Origin: Triatoma infestans | Lineage: Eukaryota; Arthropoda; Insecta; Hemiptera; Reduviidae | Length of the DNA stretch: 64,000 bases | NCBI GenBank assembly: GCA_011037195.1 | Contig: JAAEAF010008045.1 | Span: 1-64,000 of the forward strand | Direction of reading: 5' to 3' | Shown here: in pieces, positions 45,291 to 57,224 of the stretch | How the letters are laid out: each line of letters opens with the position of its first letter | Position numbering within the stretch: position 1 is the stretch's first letter | Position numbers and translations under genes: made by a program | The notes under the pieces: generated by a model | Databases searched by the model: none | What the model was told of the DNA's origin: nothing | Seen by the model: the letters and a program-made list of their open reading frames with translations, nothing else

Positions 45291-47879
45291 TTCTTTGCTA
45301 TTACCCTTGCCTCTCTCTCTCTCTCTCTATATATATATATCAAAAATCCTTCATCAAATCGCATCCACTTTGAATCAAACAGTACCTTAAGCAATGGCCA
45401 TCTAGTTCCATAATTTTCCGCAGCGATAAGATCCTGTTACATCAAATTCTATGCCACACTGTCTTCTCAATCCCAGTCCTCTAGTCACTCAATTTGCCAC
45501 ATCCAAAATACCTGGAAGTGAAATGTAGAGCTTTTGAGGGGGGGGGAGGTTATACTAATGGTTGTATCCGCCTCATGCCCTTCACGATGTATAACTTGTC
45601 ATGTAATAAAATCAGTATCACTTATTTTAGACAATGTAATGCAGTTGTGAAAAATAAATAAAAAGAAAAATTCCATATACTCTATGTATGTACACAATAT
45701 TATAAACGTTTACTAATTTATATAAAGGTTTACTTATATATATATAAATTATATCATCGTTGTCATATTAACCTAATTAAAACCTCTCTTGTTACTTGCA
45801 AAGTTTTTTCAACATTCATTCTGACACTTCTGGTGTCAGGTATTTTTTTTACTTGCTGCAATGCTTCTCACAATCTTTTCAAGCAATTTGGCGGCCTGCC
45901 TTCAGTAATGCGGTCATCTACAGTGTATTGTAAAAGATACTGAAAAGACAAGTTGGACACATCTTGACAAAAACCCTTCCAATCTTGAAGATCTGTAATG
46001 GCAGTCTTTATCTAGATTAAACCTAATGAAGGTAACGTATTTCTCTCTCTCTATATATATATTTTTCTTTATTTTTTTCCTTTACTTATCTAAAAATTCT
46101 CATTTTCGTTGCCTGAACCTGGACCTACACGTTATATATTAGAATTGCGATGAAAGCCAACTTGTTTAATTTGTTTTGGTAACTTCCAACATTTTAAACG
46201 TCTCCAAAGTTAATGGACATTGGATAAAATGAAAAAAGAAATAAACCCTATGACCAATTTTGTCGTCAGTTACTTCGGGTAAATATCTTTCATTTCTTTT
46301 AGACAAGCTTCAAGTTTCGTGTTAATTAGCTCACTACTAACCTTGTTCGCTTTTCCTTACCATCATCATATTGTTTATATAAATTAATGTTCAGGGTGAT
46401 CTTCTGTAGATTTTCTTGAGTTACTCCGACATTTTAATGAAAGATACTTGTTTATAACAGGGCTTCTAAATAAAGGGTGCAAATTCCTATTCCGCTACTG
46501 GAATTGCCGCATTATTTCTTTTACCCTAGATACGGTGTGCTCAATACCACTATATAAAGGAAGGACTTAGACTCAATACTGACTAATTTCTTTGACATTC
46601 CTAATAAAACTAATAATAATAGAAAGTATTATTAGATAATCACATAATGTTCCTTCTATATTTGTTGACACACAAATTTATATTAAATTTACCCTTTTCT
46701 ACTCTCTAAATCTTCATGTACATTAAAGCTTGATTTTGAAGAATTTCTAAATTTCCACATAACAAATTGCAGGGTCACTAAATGAATTCAAAATTCCGTG
46801 TGTAAAGAAAATCTGTTAACCTTGTGTTTTTATAGAGTTTTTCATTTTTCTGTATTTTATTAAAAATGAAGAATGATTCATACTATCTGCAAATTATAAA
46901 CTTATTTGTAACATAAAATTGATTTTACGGGACTAAGGGGGATCTGTGACTTATGAGTTAACTCAATGCCCTGAGTTAACTCAAATGAACGGAAGTGCCT
47001 AGCAAACGACATGCCTGTGGTTAGGCTGAAGGCTGGTGGAAAGACGTATCTCCCGGCTTATTTTACGGAATATTTTTGCGCTATTTTGTACAAAAACCAC
47101 CTGTGAGACCTTTGGAAAATGACTCATATGGAAATATAACCTCCATTTGGAGGAATATGGCGGTGCAGAGGCACACCAAGAGAAAGCTAATGGCCTGATT
47201 ACAGCGAATTACCTTTTAAAGAATCCTATCTATCTATTCTAAGAAATTTATCTACTTTGAACCTGCATTGTTATGGATCTTGATGAGGACCGACTCTAGA
47301 GAAAAAGAAGACCAGAAAGGTGAAATATTGTTTTATCTTCTTGGGGAATGGGATCACCTATGTTCATAGCGCTTTCTAAAATTAGGCACAGATAATTTGG
47401 TGCCGAACTATGGATTCAGAGATTTCTCTCGTTTCAGCTCTGGCGTTATTAAAGAGTGCATGTATTAGTGGGCACAGTGGGAGCATTGGTGACCTAAGTG
47501 CATATTCTTTCATAAGTCTTCAAGGCGTCTAGATTAGATTAGGGTTAACTCTAAACTGGACTACCACTTTAACGAAATATGGGGCTTGCTAGATGCCATA
47601 CTTGAAGTTTACACCGTAATCAATAAGTTACGCTTCCCTCATCACTTTCATATTTCACTTTCATTTTGACTGGATTATACTATGCAGTAATATTGTTTAA
47701 ATTGATTTGCAAGTATCCTTTAAGGAAAACCTCTTTCACATAGTACGAAGCTTTCTAATCTCCAATAAGCTTTTTGGTCGTACACAACATACTTGTAATT
47801 TTAACGGACCTTATACGTTAAGTAAAATGTCCTTTACTGGAGAAAATGTATTAATTAGAATTATAAGACGCAGCGAATA
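45291..47879. other. No gene seen
   Basis: Simple repeats (CT)n(TA)n lie at 45309-45340 and 46041-46062. There is a G run at 45538-45547. A paired palindrome sits at 46954-46983. 46990-47560 is less AT-rich and looks unique, but frames are broken. Confidence 0.5.
46954..46983. repeat. Two copies of the 12-bp palindrome TGAGTTAACTCA
   Basis: Perfect palindromes at 46954-46965 and 46972-46983, centre to centre 18 bp. They could be a bound dyad or a remnant of element ends. Confidence 0.7.
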
Positions 47880-48075
47880 TGAGGCGGGATTGGCACAGTA
47901 CGCGAAGGTCCCCGAGTTTAAATCCAGCAGTGTTGAGTTTAGATTTTCTCGCTCTAGAAGCCTCTATAGCTCATTATTGCCGGGTGATGGACAATATTGT
48001 ATGTAACGAGAAAAACTGCCCGGAGGCCAGACAGTGCATGAAAAGACTCCTAAGACGCTAATAACCTAATATGTT
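47880..48075 (+). mobile_element. Diverged SINE-1 copy
   Basis: The head region (ATTGGCACAGTACGCGAAGGTC then CGAGTTTAAATCC) is decayed. The body retains TAGATTTTCTCGCTCTAG, GGGTGATGGACAATATTG and GGCCAGACAGTGCATG. Confidence 0.72.
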
Positions 48076-48092
48076 AAGGCGCTAATAAGTGG

Positions 48093-48130
48093 AAAAACAG
48101 GTGAGTGTTTCACACCGCCGGCGGCGGATT
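48093..48130 (-). repeat. Repeat R terminal fragment with GC palindrome
   Basis: GTGAGTGTTTCACACC is the minus-strand start block of R. It is followed by CCGCCGGCGGCGG, absent from other copies, and then the expected GATTTTT. Confidence 0.6.
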
Positions 48131-48906
48131 TTTCTCAATAAAAAAGTTATCAAATAAAAGGGAGAGGATATTAGAAGAAAGAACAATGGTGTTTGAGAAA
48201 GGTGTGTTAGGAAGCTGTTGGTGTGCATTGTATTTTAGTGGAAGGTAACAAAGTGTTTTAATTATTGTGTAGAAGCGGGAAGGGAACAGCTGACCCACAT
48301 TCATACTTACACACGTACACATGCACACACACACACACACAGCAAGGGGGAATGAGCTTGAAACTGGATATATCACCTGTGATGTGAACACAGGGGATAG
48401 TACCGCTGTTATTTACACTAGAAGTCTCTCTCTTCTATTCTAGGAATAAACAGATCCTTGTTAGATACGGTCATTACACACTTTACTAGCATTGGCCACT
48501 TCTAATCATCCGCCCCGCCGTACGACTGCCTTTTGACTTTACACTATTTATTTTTAAAGTAGTAATGCAGAGAATTTTAATCATTATACTGTTCTATATT
48601 CACACTTATATTCCTTTTTTAGATAGTTCTCTTGGTGAGGATGTAATTAAATCATATCAAAAACTTAAAAATTTTAAACAAATATTTGGAAATTCTTTGT
48701 GAATTTAAATTTTGGTCCAAGTTTAACGGTGCGATTTTTTTATTTTCCAAAATCTTTATTTCAGCATCGTAATAATATGTACACTGATTGGTCTTTATGA
48801 GGTTGAGTGTGATGATGTAACATAAAAACTAAAAGCTGCAGGAAATTCATTCTTGATATTCTATTTCCCTTCGCTGCTAACCTTGTCAACTGGTTCCCTA
48901 TTGCCG

Positions 48907-48957
<51 letters not shown>

Positions 48958-49551
48958 TTTCGTAGTAATGTTTGTTTATAAACAATATCAAAATAACATA
49001 CAAAGCTATACAAACATATATTATGACACTGGTTATAAAACCGTCTGTCAACTGAGTTCTAGCTTAGAATAACTACGTATATAAATATAATTATCAACTA
49101 TACCTAACATATACTGTATATATTAACATATTATGTCTATTAGTTATAAATTATAAAATAAAATAGTTATGCTATACATTCAAACACCTTTTAGTTGAAT
49201 TTTGTCTGCTGCTTATGTGAATACAAATTAACGTTAGAATAATATAAAAGATAAATGCCTTATAATAAAGGATGTATGCTTATGTGAATATGAACCAAAA
49301 TACGTGTAGTAGGTCAAGTCAAACAACTTCCAAAAAGTCTACGGAGCCCGATCTATACTGTAGGCAGCTTTTAGATATACTACTAACATTTCCTAGAATG
49401 AACCATTCAAATAGACCTATGGCCTCTTCAAGTTCCAACTAAGGTTTGCCGAAATTGGTGACACTGAATTCAGCAAAACAAGGCAAATGGCAAGGAAATG
49501 CTCCTTTCTATTAAACAGACTATAATTATAATCCACTTTCTTCTTTGTATA
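48131..49551. other. No gene seen
   Basis: A CA tract at 48308-48341 and a (CT)n(TA)n tract at 48906-48957. The rest is AT-rich and unassigned. Confidence 0.5.
48906..48957. repeat. (CT)n(TA)n compound microsatellite
   Basis: About 13 CT units pass directly into about 13 TA units. Two smaller tracts with the same CT-to-TA switch lie at 45309 and 46041. Confidence 0.95.
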
Positions 49552-49727
49552 CATTTTTTTTTTTGCAGGCAGGCTAAACGTGCAACTACCAAATTAGGTA
49601 TCTTGGAAGGGGTCGGAAGCATACTTCCTGCTAACATTTTTAAACAAATATAAATTTACCAGTAATACGCGAGACTCAAAGTGGGGTGACATCCGAGTTA
49701 TAAGTCAATGTTCAAGACAGGAAGTAA
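49552..49727 (-). mobile_element. SINE-2 copy
   Basis: On the minus strand it matches 55906-56125: ACCTAATTTGGTAGTTGCACG, CCTGCCTGCAAAAAA tail, an AACATTTTTAAA-type middle and a decayed head near 49670-49725. Confidence 0.72.
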
Positions 49728-49990
49728 CATTTCACAGAATAGATTTTTCAGTTGTTTTTTTTTGCGTTTTTCTTGAATGCTGCACCAACGATATCTTCAG
49801 ACTTGGTATAATCAATTAATCATAAAAAAGCTCAACTTTATTTGAATATTCAATTAAGGAAGGTTCTAGGAGAGGCCGGTAAATCTTGGATTTTCCACTA
49901 ACGTTCCATTTCTATTTATTATACGATTCTATTTTTTACATAACATTATTAAGTATTTAATTTGTACCAAAATACTGAGTTTATTTCGGA
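49728..49990 (-). repeat. Diverged inverted repeat R module
   Basis: On the minus strand it has AAATAAAGTTGAGCTTTTTT, a GAAGATATCGTTGGTGCAGC block, AAAAACGCAAAAAAAAACAAC and a TTACTTCC end, in the order of an R module. SINE-2 (49552-49727) abuts it. Confidence 0.5.
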
Positions 49991-50175
49991 CGAACATATC
50001 TAAATTATTGTTATATATACATCTATAAATAAATTAATGAATTGAACTTTCATTCCAGATTTTTTTTTAATTATTTTTTTATTTTTATTGCGAGAGTGTT
50101 ACCGCTGGGTAGCTTCTCTCCTCCAGCTAATCACGTCATTCATCATCACACATCATCATCCTATTCACGTATTAT

Positions 50176-51378
50176 TATTATTATTTGACTGTGGGGAGGG
50201 AAACCCTTCGCTATCCAAAGCCTCACTGGGCTCATATAGCTACCCAAAGAAAAACAACAACAAACCAGGTCTATAACAAAAATACAGACCAGGATCTGAT
50301 CCATCTAAGATTCACCTCAGTCCGAATAAATCGGACAATACCCTTAAGCGGAAATAGCCTAAGCTCTTCCACAACTTCCTATTCCGACCTAAGGTCCTGA
50401 ACCTAATTTCCTCACAACCCAAGCAATCAGTTATAAGATGGATGGATGTTTCCTCCTCTGTCTCACAGACTCTACAAAATGGATCCGGCATGAGCCCCAT
50501 TATGTAGAACCGTCTCCTTAAACCTCAGTGTCCAGTAAGTGATCCAACCAGATGCCTCCGTGAAAAACACAGCAACGTCTCACTAATGGCCTTGTTCGGA
50601 CTCCCGATGAGCATTTTGGACTGCCAAAACTCACTGAGCTTCCAACTGAACCTCAACATATAATGTTGAAGGTTCCTGTTACAGGATACCCTCCATTCTG
50701 GAACCGTCCGTGTTACACAGGAAATAATTATCAGCTATCATGCCAGACGGACCCAATCTTGACCAGTCTTCCCTAGAGGATAACCTGACACTGTAAGAAT
50801 GCTCGAAAACAAAAGTCTTCAACATTCTATCAGAAGGAAAACCTGTAACAGGAACCTTCAAAAGCTTCTTGCGATGAATGGTAGAGTGACTATATCGCTT
50901 ACCCTGCCAAAAACCTGCTGTTTAATTCTATAACAGGCTTTCATTGCCATAGTTTTCACCTCTACAAAGAGCGGTGGGATGCCCAATAAAGTCTCCGCCA
51001 GACAAGCCAATCGTTGAATATCCTCAAGCAGCAGTCTAGCGGATTTTATCTCAATGCGACGCCACCACACCACAGCCGCATACAACAACATAGGTTTAAT
51101 AACCATACCATAAATCCAAAACATCATCTTGGGAGTAATCCCCCAATTTTTACCTACGATTCTTCGACATTGCCAAAAGGAAATAATTGCCTTTTGATGC
51201 TGTGCCTTAACATGTTCCGACCAGTTTAATTTACTGTCAAGAACGATCCCAAGAGACTTCACCGATTTGCAAATCTGAACAGAAGTTCCTAATAACCTAG
51301 GAGGTTTTAATCCTACGATCTTCCTCCTATTAGTAAGTAAAATCACCTGGGTCTTACTGGGATTAATTGAAAGACTTT
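50176..51378 (-). mobile_element. LINE copy with deleted RNase H
   Basis: Same family as 35112-36512, including the 3' tail (GGGTAGCTATATGAGCCC ... CCTCCCCACAG plus TAA repeat). Flanks are TTCACGTATTAT (50164-50175) and TTCACTTATTAT (51379-51390), a 12-bp duplication with one mismatch. It is truncated further 5' than its sister, so it keeps more RT, but about half a kilobase covering RNase H is gone near 50640-50690. Confidence 0.85.
50312..51370 (-). pseudogene. LINE ORF2: RT C-terminus and Cys motif, RNase H deleted
   Basis: It reads in from the truncation with SLSINPSKTQVILLTNRRK. Then 50858-51346 carries VKSLGIVLDSKLNWSEHV and MFWIYGMVIKPMLLYAAVVW, i.e. RT motifs after the YADD box and the thumb. 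50679-50861 has the pre-RNase H linker up to NTDGSRM, so the first RNase H Asp is there (YTDGS changed to NTDGS). The rest of RNase H is absent. 50312-50500 keeps the Cys motif (FCRVCETEEETSIHLITDC). Several frame shifts. Confidence 0.85.
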
Positions 51379-51390
51379 TTCACTTATTAT

Positions 51391-52425
51391 ATTTATTTGT
51401 ATAGTTGTGAATTCCAAATAAAATAAAATAAAAAACTTATTTTTTTTTAGAATATATTAAAGTTGTGATAGAATGCAACCTGAATAAAATTAAATAGAAC
51501 TAGAAAGTTCTGTTTTTATAAGTTGTCTGTTTATCATTTATAACATTGTATGAAAAATAGTTTTATTTAACTATCAAGTATATGAAATTCATATTAAGAT
51601 GTGGAAATGGTAGGAAAATAGGGTAAAAATACTTACTTTTTTTTTTCTTTTGAAAGAACAGATGTCTTATTTACCCTCTATTTTCAAAACGAAGTTTGGT
51701 GGAAAACATGTATGTATTATTAAATTTGGCATGTTGTTTGTATAAGTGATGAAGTAGGGAAAGATAAAAATCGAAAGGAAGGGTGTGTCTTTTCTGTTCA
51801 TCGTACATTTATTCATTCATCCTTTCTGTATTTACAATTCTGTTCACTTTTTGTTGACAAATGTAAAAAAAGAAACTTTGCAACAGTTTTGTTGTTGTAT
51901 CTGAATGTTGGCAAAACTGGTAATTGTTTGATAAATTAAAAAATCTTTTATAAATGATTTGACAGAAAACTCAACCTAGTCTCAAGTCGAGTATCCACTT
52001 TCATTTCCGGCACTATCGAAGGATTCATTTTATTACATTGTAGCCATAATCCGATAATCTCATTTTAATTCTTGCAGTATAATTAACAAATTACATGACT
52101 ATATATAATATTAATAAATAATAATTTATATTACACTATAATAATAATATTAATATAATTATCTATTTTTTTAGACTTCCGAGAACATCTGTTAATTATT
52201 ACTTTCTATTCCACATCTGATCTCTTATACATATTAAGGATGATCAGGTTTACTCTAAAGAATTAATTTCATTTAAACACCAAAGTAAATATTATACATT
52301 ATTTTTAGCATATAACTGCTAAATTTTATATTCCTCAATAATATTAATAAGAATGACATTAAACCTTCTATAAAACCTATGGCTCTTCCAACTAATCAAT
52401 CTTGTCATCCACTGAATGGATGATT
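51391..52425. other. No gene seen
   Basis: AT-rich, no recognised signal. Confidence 0.5.
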
Positions 52426-52812
52426 GTAGATCGTTGTAGGGGATTATTGTACTGCGACCTGAAAGAACTATTGTGCACCCCCCGGGAGCCTTATCAATGC
52501 ACTGCCGGCCACCAAGCAGTGTTCTCTAGCTGTAGACAACTCTGCCCATCACAGGACAATGAATTGTAGAGGCTACTAGAGAGAGAAAATCTGAAGACAG
52601 CATGCGGGATTCCTCTGCGTTGCTAGTCCAGCGTGCTAACACTTAGCACCTGAATCTCTGCTTTCTCCCTTGTGTGTAAACGGTACAGTGTATGTAATTT
52701 AAGTGTATTGTATACTGTTCTGACGAAGTGCATGAAGTAATAAGCTGTGGTAACCCCTGGGGTCGCTACTCCCCAAGTAAATGCATGCAACAGATACCCC
52801 TTGCGAACGAAA
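52426..52812 (-). mobile_element. Composite SINE-1-like element, left copy
   Basis: 52475-52640 is a SINE-1 copy on the minus strand. It lies inside a longer unit: TAGATCGTTGTAGGGGATTA precedes it, and 52680-52812 (GTATTGTATACTGTTCTGAC, GAAGTGCATG, ACTCCCCAAGTAAATGCATG) follows. The whole unit is present in inverted orientation at 54393-54815. Confidence 0.72.
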
Positions 52813-54392
52813 TGGATGATAGAATAAAAACTGCTTATTTTGCTAAACTAAATTGTTATCCAATTTGACTATCTTATTTTTGTAAATGAGTATTTAATTA
52901 TTGTAATCGGCAGTTTAATAAAATTTCTGCTAGAAATATATTTTTAAAAAGTCGCTTCACGTGTCACATCACGTAGTAATCTAAGCCCATCCATTCACAC
53001 CATTCGAAAAGCATTCATATAATTTTTTAGCCAAATCATCAATCTAATTCATTCATAAAAAATATCTGTTAGATACTATAAAGCAGGTTTCTTCTATGGT
53101 TTAATTAAGAGCTCAGTAAGAACTAGAATAAATTCCCATGAGATATGTCACAATATAGAGAGATACAAGTTAATCTTTAATATGTAATGAGGATCTAAAA
53201 GAGCATAGAAACACTTATCAACCGATCCACTTATCACTTTTAGCCCTATTTGGACTTAATTAATATTTTAGCCGGCCATTACATTAAAGCATTCCCAGTG
53301 GAGGCATTATCCTCTGTCTGGAAGCTAGACTTTTGAAATGTAAGTTTGTACTTAATAACTGAAAGCGTTTGAACATTTCTTTACTGGCACACAAAGACTT
53401 TGATGACGCTTAACGGTAATAGAACATTCATTAACAAGCAAAACAAAAAAAAATCTGGGTTGCTACACTAATATGATTATTTTTTATCGCATTAATTTTT
53501 CTAATTGACCAATTCTCTTAAAACATTAAACATTTAATAAACAATTCGTTGCCTTTTAGTACGTCATACCAAACATTTAGATATCTCAATACTGAAATGG
53601 CACCTTACAGAGAAGAGTACCGTCACTAGTATCGTACACACTTCAAGAAAATTATTGTAATTAGTTGTTTCATAGCAACCCAAGTATTTGTATTTAATAC
53701 TCTATGATAACAGAAAATTTTAGAGATTGTAAATAGATAGAAATAATAAAGTTTTCTGAGGAAAATTACGCTTAAAATTGAATGGAATTTCCAGGTTCTA
53801 AATTTTAACTAAAGTCTTGACAATATTTATACTGAACTATTGAGCTGAAGAAAATCCTAGATAGTAATTGAGTAGCGAAATTTCAAGAGTAGTAGGTCAG
53901 TAACCAGTCTCTGCCAGGATATGCCACAGATAACTTAATGTGTTTCCCCTTCATGCAGAATGTAATGTCGCACCTCTGGTCCCCCGGGGGTGCCAGTCTT
54001 GGCATCTGTCCTAGTAGAAGGAGAAATTGATTTAAATTTGAGAGTCATTTAGTTCAATCAATGATTACGATTTACTAGGAGTCTATTACTCAAACCCATT
54101 TTGCGCAGCAGATAAGATAACATCTTGGAGAAACAAATACTAAGTCTCAAATATAAAAAAAAACTGCTATATGTTTAAATCACCCATTGGAACTATTTTC
54201 GAGAAAGACACACAAATTGAAAAACTCTTGATTATGCCTAAATTCTTTGGTCGAATCGGAATTTGTGGATATCTAATCCTGGAATCCTGATTCTATGACT
54301 TTTTACTAGATATAGCAAACAGACTTCTTTTGAATTAAAAAAAAATGACAGGAATTTCTGGAAGGAAATCATCTAGTTCTTACTGTAATACA
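52813..54392. other. Spacer between the inverted composite elements
   Basis: AT-rich and unassigned except for a possible R fragment near 54160-54300 (GAACTATTTTCGAGAAAGAC). A perfect CCCCCGGGGG palindrome is at 53981-53990. Confidence 0.5.
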
Positions 54393-54815
54393 GTCCGCAA
54401 GGGGATCTCTTGCATGCAGTTACTTGGGGAGTAGTGACCTCACGGGTTACCATAGCTCAGCACTCCATGCACTTCGTCAGAACCGTACACAATACACTTA
54501 AACTACATACTCTCTACTCTTTGCAGATAAGGACAAACACAGTACACAAACTAGGGTTTCCGCCTAGTTAATTGGCGTAAGCTAAGGGAGAAGGAAGGGA
54601 TTAACTCAGTGATAGCGCGCTGGACTGTACGTATCCAGCATGCTACCCCTTAAATTTTCTCTTCCTAGGATCCTCTACAGCTCACTGAGCGGTGATGGAC
54701 AGTGTTGTCTGTAGCTAGAGAACACTGCTTGGTGGCCTGCAATACACTGGGAAACTCCGTGTGGGCCCAATAGATCTTTAACGTCGCAGTGCAATAATCC
54801 TCTACAACAATCTAC
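54393..54815 (+). mobile_element. Composite SINE-1-like element, right copy
   Basis: The inverted partner of 52426-52812. SINE-1 body at 54585-54770 (head TTAACTCAGTGATAGCGCGCTGGAC, then TCACTGAGCGGTGATGGACAG). The left part matches the extra sequence of the other copy (CATGCACTTCGTCAGAAC), and the right end GCAGTGCAATAATCCTCTAC matches its outer end. It carries about 30 bp extra near 54535-54585. Confidence 0.72.
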
Positions 54816-55654
54816 GGTAGTGCAAATGGTGAACATATTTAACAAGGGCCCTAGCATCATAGCACGTTTCTAGGTCTTCCAGTTTCTAACATAAAATATG
54901 AGTAACCCTAAATTTTAGGCGAAGACAAGAAGATTGGTAGAAGGATTAAGGAATGGAATTAAAACTCTATTGAACGTTCAAATCCCAACTGATGGAAAAT
55001 TTGCTAAATTATGTTGATTGGTTTCACTGTACTGTGGACGATTCATATAAAAAACGGTCCATATTGTCCAATAATAAATATCAAAAAGTTTTTCCTACTT
55101 GACGATGTTTTTCATTGCTTTTGAAATAGATAAGTGAAACATATAAGAAGATTTTGAAATATAAGGGAATCCTTAATTAATTTTAGTTATATATAAATTT
55201 TAATAATAATTATAATTAATTGTTGGCAAAATAAACTAACAATTTCTTTTATAACACAATTATTTATTCGAAGATAATCATTGGACGATAAATACAAGCT
55301 CGATTAATCACAGCAAAGCAATTGTAGGCATTTATTTGGATCTGATCCAAATAGTACTACAATTCAACTCTCAAACCAATAATGTCCCTACTATTATCGT
55401 TACATTATATTGGATACACAAACTATAAAAGAATCAATTTGATTGTCAAATTAAAAATAAATAAATTAATGTTTTGTAACAATAAAAAAATAAATTGACA
55501 ATAAATAAATATTATTCGTATCAACGATTAAAGTTGATGGCACATTTAACATCAATTTAATTCTGTAAAACTAAAAAAATATTTTCACTTGTTTTAAAGT
55601 TAAAGAAAATGTCATCCACAAATTCATTTATACATTTCAATGTTTAAATTTATT
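54816..55654. other. No gene seen; one strong hairpin
   Basis: AT-rich. ATTTGGATC-T-GATCCAAAT at 55334-55352, inside outer arms AATTGTAG/CTACAATT (55320-55327, 55357-55364), forms a hairpin of about 45 nt. Confidence 0.5.
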
Positions 55655-56260
55655 TATACAAAAAAAAAATTTGGTGTGAAACACTCACACAACTTTCTCT
55701 TACACCATTTTTCAAAATTGTACTTGATATATATTATAGTTAAAATTCAAAATTTAATGAAATTTGTCGAAAAGTGAAAAAACTGTTCAGTAAAAACGCA
55801 CTTCCGGTTTACTAATTTTCATGTAACTCGGAATGTTGGCAATCTATTTATTTCTAATTAATTTTGTTTAAATGATAGAATTGTATAATTAACTATGATT
55901 ATATTGGGGCGGGTGTTGGTGTATTGGTTATGAGCATGGACTTGTAAGTGGGAGGACCCCAGTTCGAGTCCAGCGTATAACTAAATTTTATATCTGTTTA
56001 AAAAATGTTAATAGTAAAGTAGGTGCTTCCGCCCCCGTCCACGACACCTAATTTGGTAGTTGGACGTTAAGCCCGCCTGAAAAAAATAGGCATTACTTTA
56101 CTTTACTTTACTTTACTTTACTTTTACTATGATTATATTTTAAAAGGAAACATATCCCCACCCAACCCCCAAAAACCCCCTTAAATGACTTTACAAGAAA
56201 GGTTACAAATAAAAGTTGTAGCTCTTTATATGTGCAGTAAAAGATACATCATACATTTAA
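55655..56260 (+). repeat. Repeat R copy split by SINE-2
   Basis: The start block GTGTGAAACACTCACACAAC is at 55673, ACTTCCGG at 55801. The module continues to 55905 and resumes after the SINE at 56126 with AAAGGAAACATATCCCCACC and AAATAAAAGTTGTAGCTCTT, ending near 56250. Confidence 0.8.
55906..56125 (+). mobile_element. SINE-2 with (CTTTA)n tail
   Basis: A 220-bp insertion in R flanked by ACTATGATTATATT at 55892-55905 and 56126-56139, a perfect 14-bp duplication. The head has an A-box-like GTGTATTGGTTATGAGC and a B box AGTTCGAGTCC (tRNA-like). The middle has ACCTAATTTGGTAGTTGGACG. The tail is ACTTT repeated about five times. A second copy is at 49552-49727. Confidence 0.88.
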
Positions 56261-56392
56261 ACTTCTTTTTTTTAACTAATGGTCTATTATTTAAATTAAT
56301 TTTTTTTTAATTAAACTTTTAACTTCTTAAATGAGAAATGATCCAGTACTTTAGGAACAATTCAAAACAAATTATTAGATATTACTATTTCT

Positions 56393-57206
56393 AACACTGC
56401 CGGAGATCTCGAGAAGCGGTCAATAAAATTACACTTTTTTTAAAACTTATCCAACGTTTCGTCAAATTTTACTGTCTTCCTCAGGGATAGAAATAAAATA
56501 AAAAAATTAAACGTGGTTACATATAATTTTCATTAAACACACAAAACACAAAAAAAATATACTAAACAAAACTTGATATGTGTAATGGTACCGCAAAGAT
56601 AATGCAACCACAGCAGAGAGAACAGAGAGAAGACAGGTCCTCTCTGGTTAACAGAGACTACTCTCTGACTTAAGCAGGCTAGAGTGGGGAATACCTGTGT
56701 TTTTAAGCCAATGGGAATCTATCTAGAGGATATCTATCAGATTCAACCATACATCGCATCGTGTCATATCTTTACTCCCACCTTTTATTCTATCAGTTTC
56801 ATTATAAAGTCCACTGCAGTTAGTGTAAACTTAGCTACATTATATAGGTTCATTCAATCAAACCTAATTTCTCTCCTCAACCACTCCATTATAATATGAC
56901 AGAAAGATACTTAATATCACTCTCTAGTACTTTCTTTTAATAACCTCTTCATCAACTACATACCTTTATTTCTGATGATGTAATTCATTACATAAGCAAC
57001 TCTTTCTGTCATATTAAGTTTTGTTTAGTATATCTTTTTTTGTGTTTAGTGTGTTTAATGAAAATTATATGTAACCCCGTTTAACATTTTTTTATTTTTA
57101 TTTTTATCCCTGAAGTAGACAGTAAAATTTGACAAAATGTTGGATAAGTTTTTTTTAAAAAAAAGTGTAATTTTATTGACCGCTCCTCAAGATCTCTTGC
57201 AGTGTT
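56393..57206. mobile_element. Foldback element C
   Basis: Arms 56393-56578 and 57012-57206 are inverted copies (AACACTGC...AGATCTCGAG at the outer end; ACTAAACAAAACTT at the inner end). The central part also has a smaller inverted pair, AATATGACAGAAAG (near 56893) and CTTTCTGTCATATT (57003). The minus strand at 56451-56486 reads CTGAGGA ... GAAACGTTGG, paralleling foldback B. Non-coding. Confidence 0.78.
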
Positions 57207-57224
57207 ATGGTTAATAATGTAAAA

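Noticed and set aside
51665..51715. A small exon starting MSYLPSIFKTKFGGKH with acceptor and GTATGT donor
   Set aside because: Too short and without supporting context. The acceptor tract is interrupted by purines.
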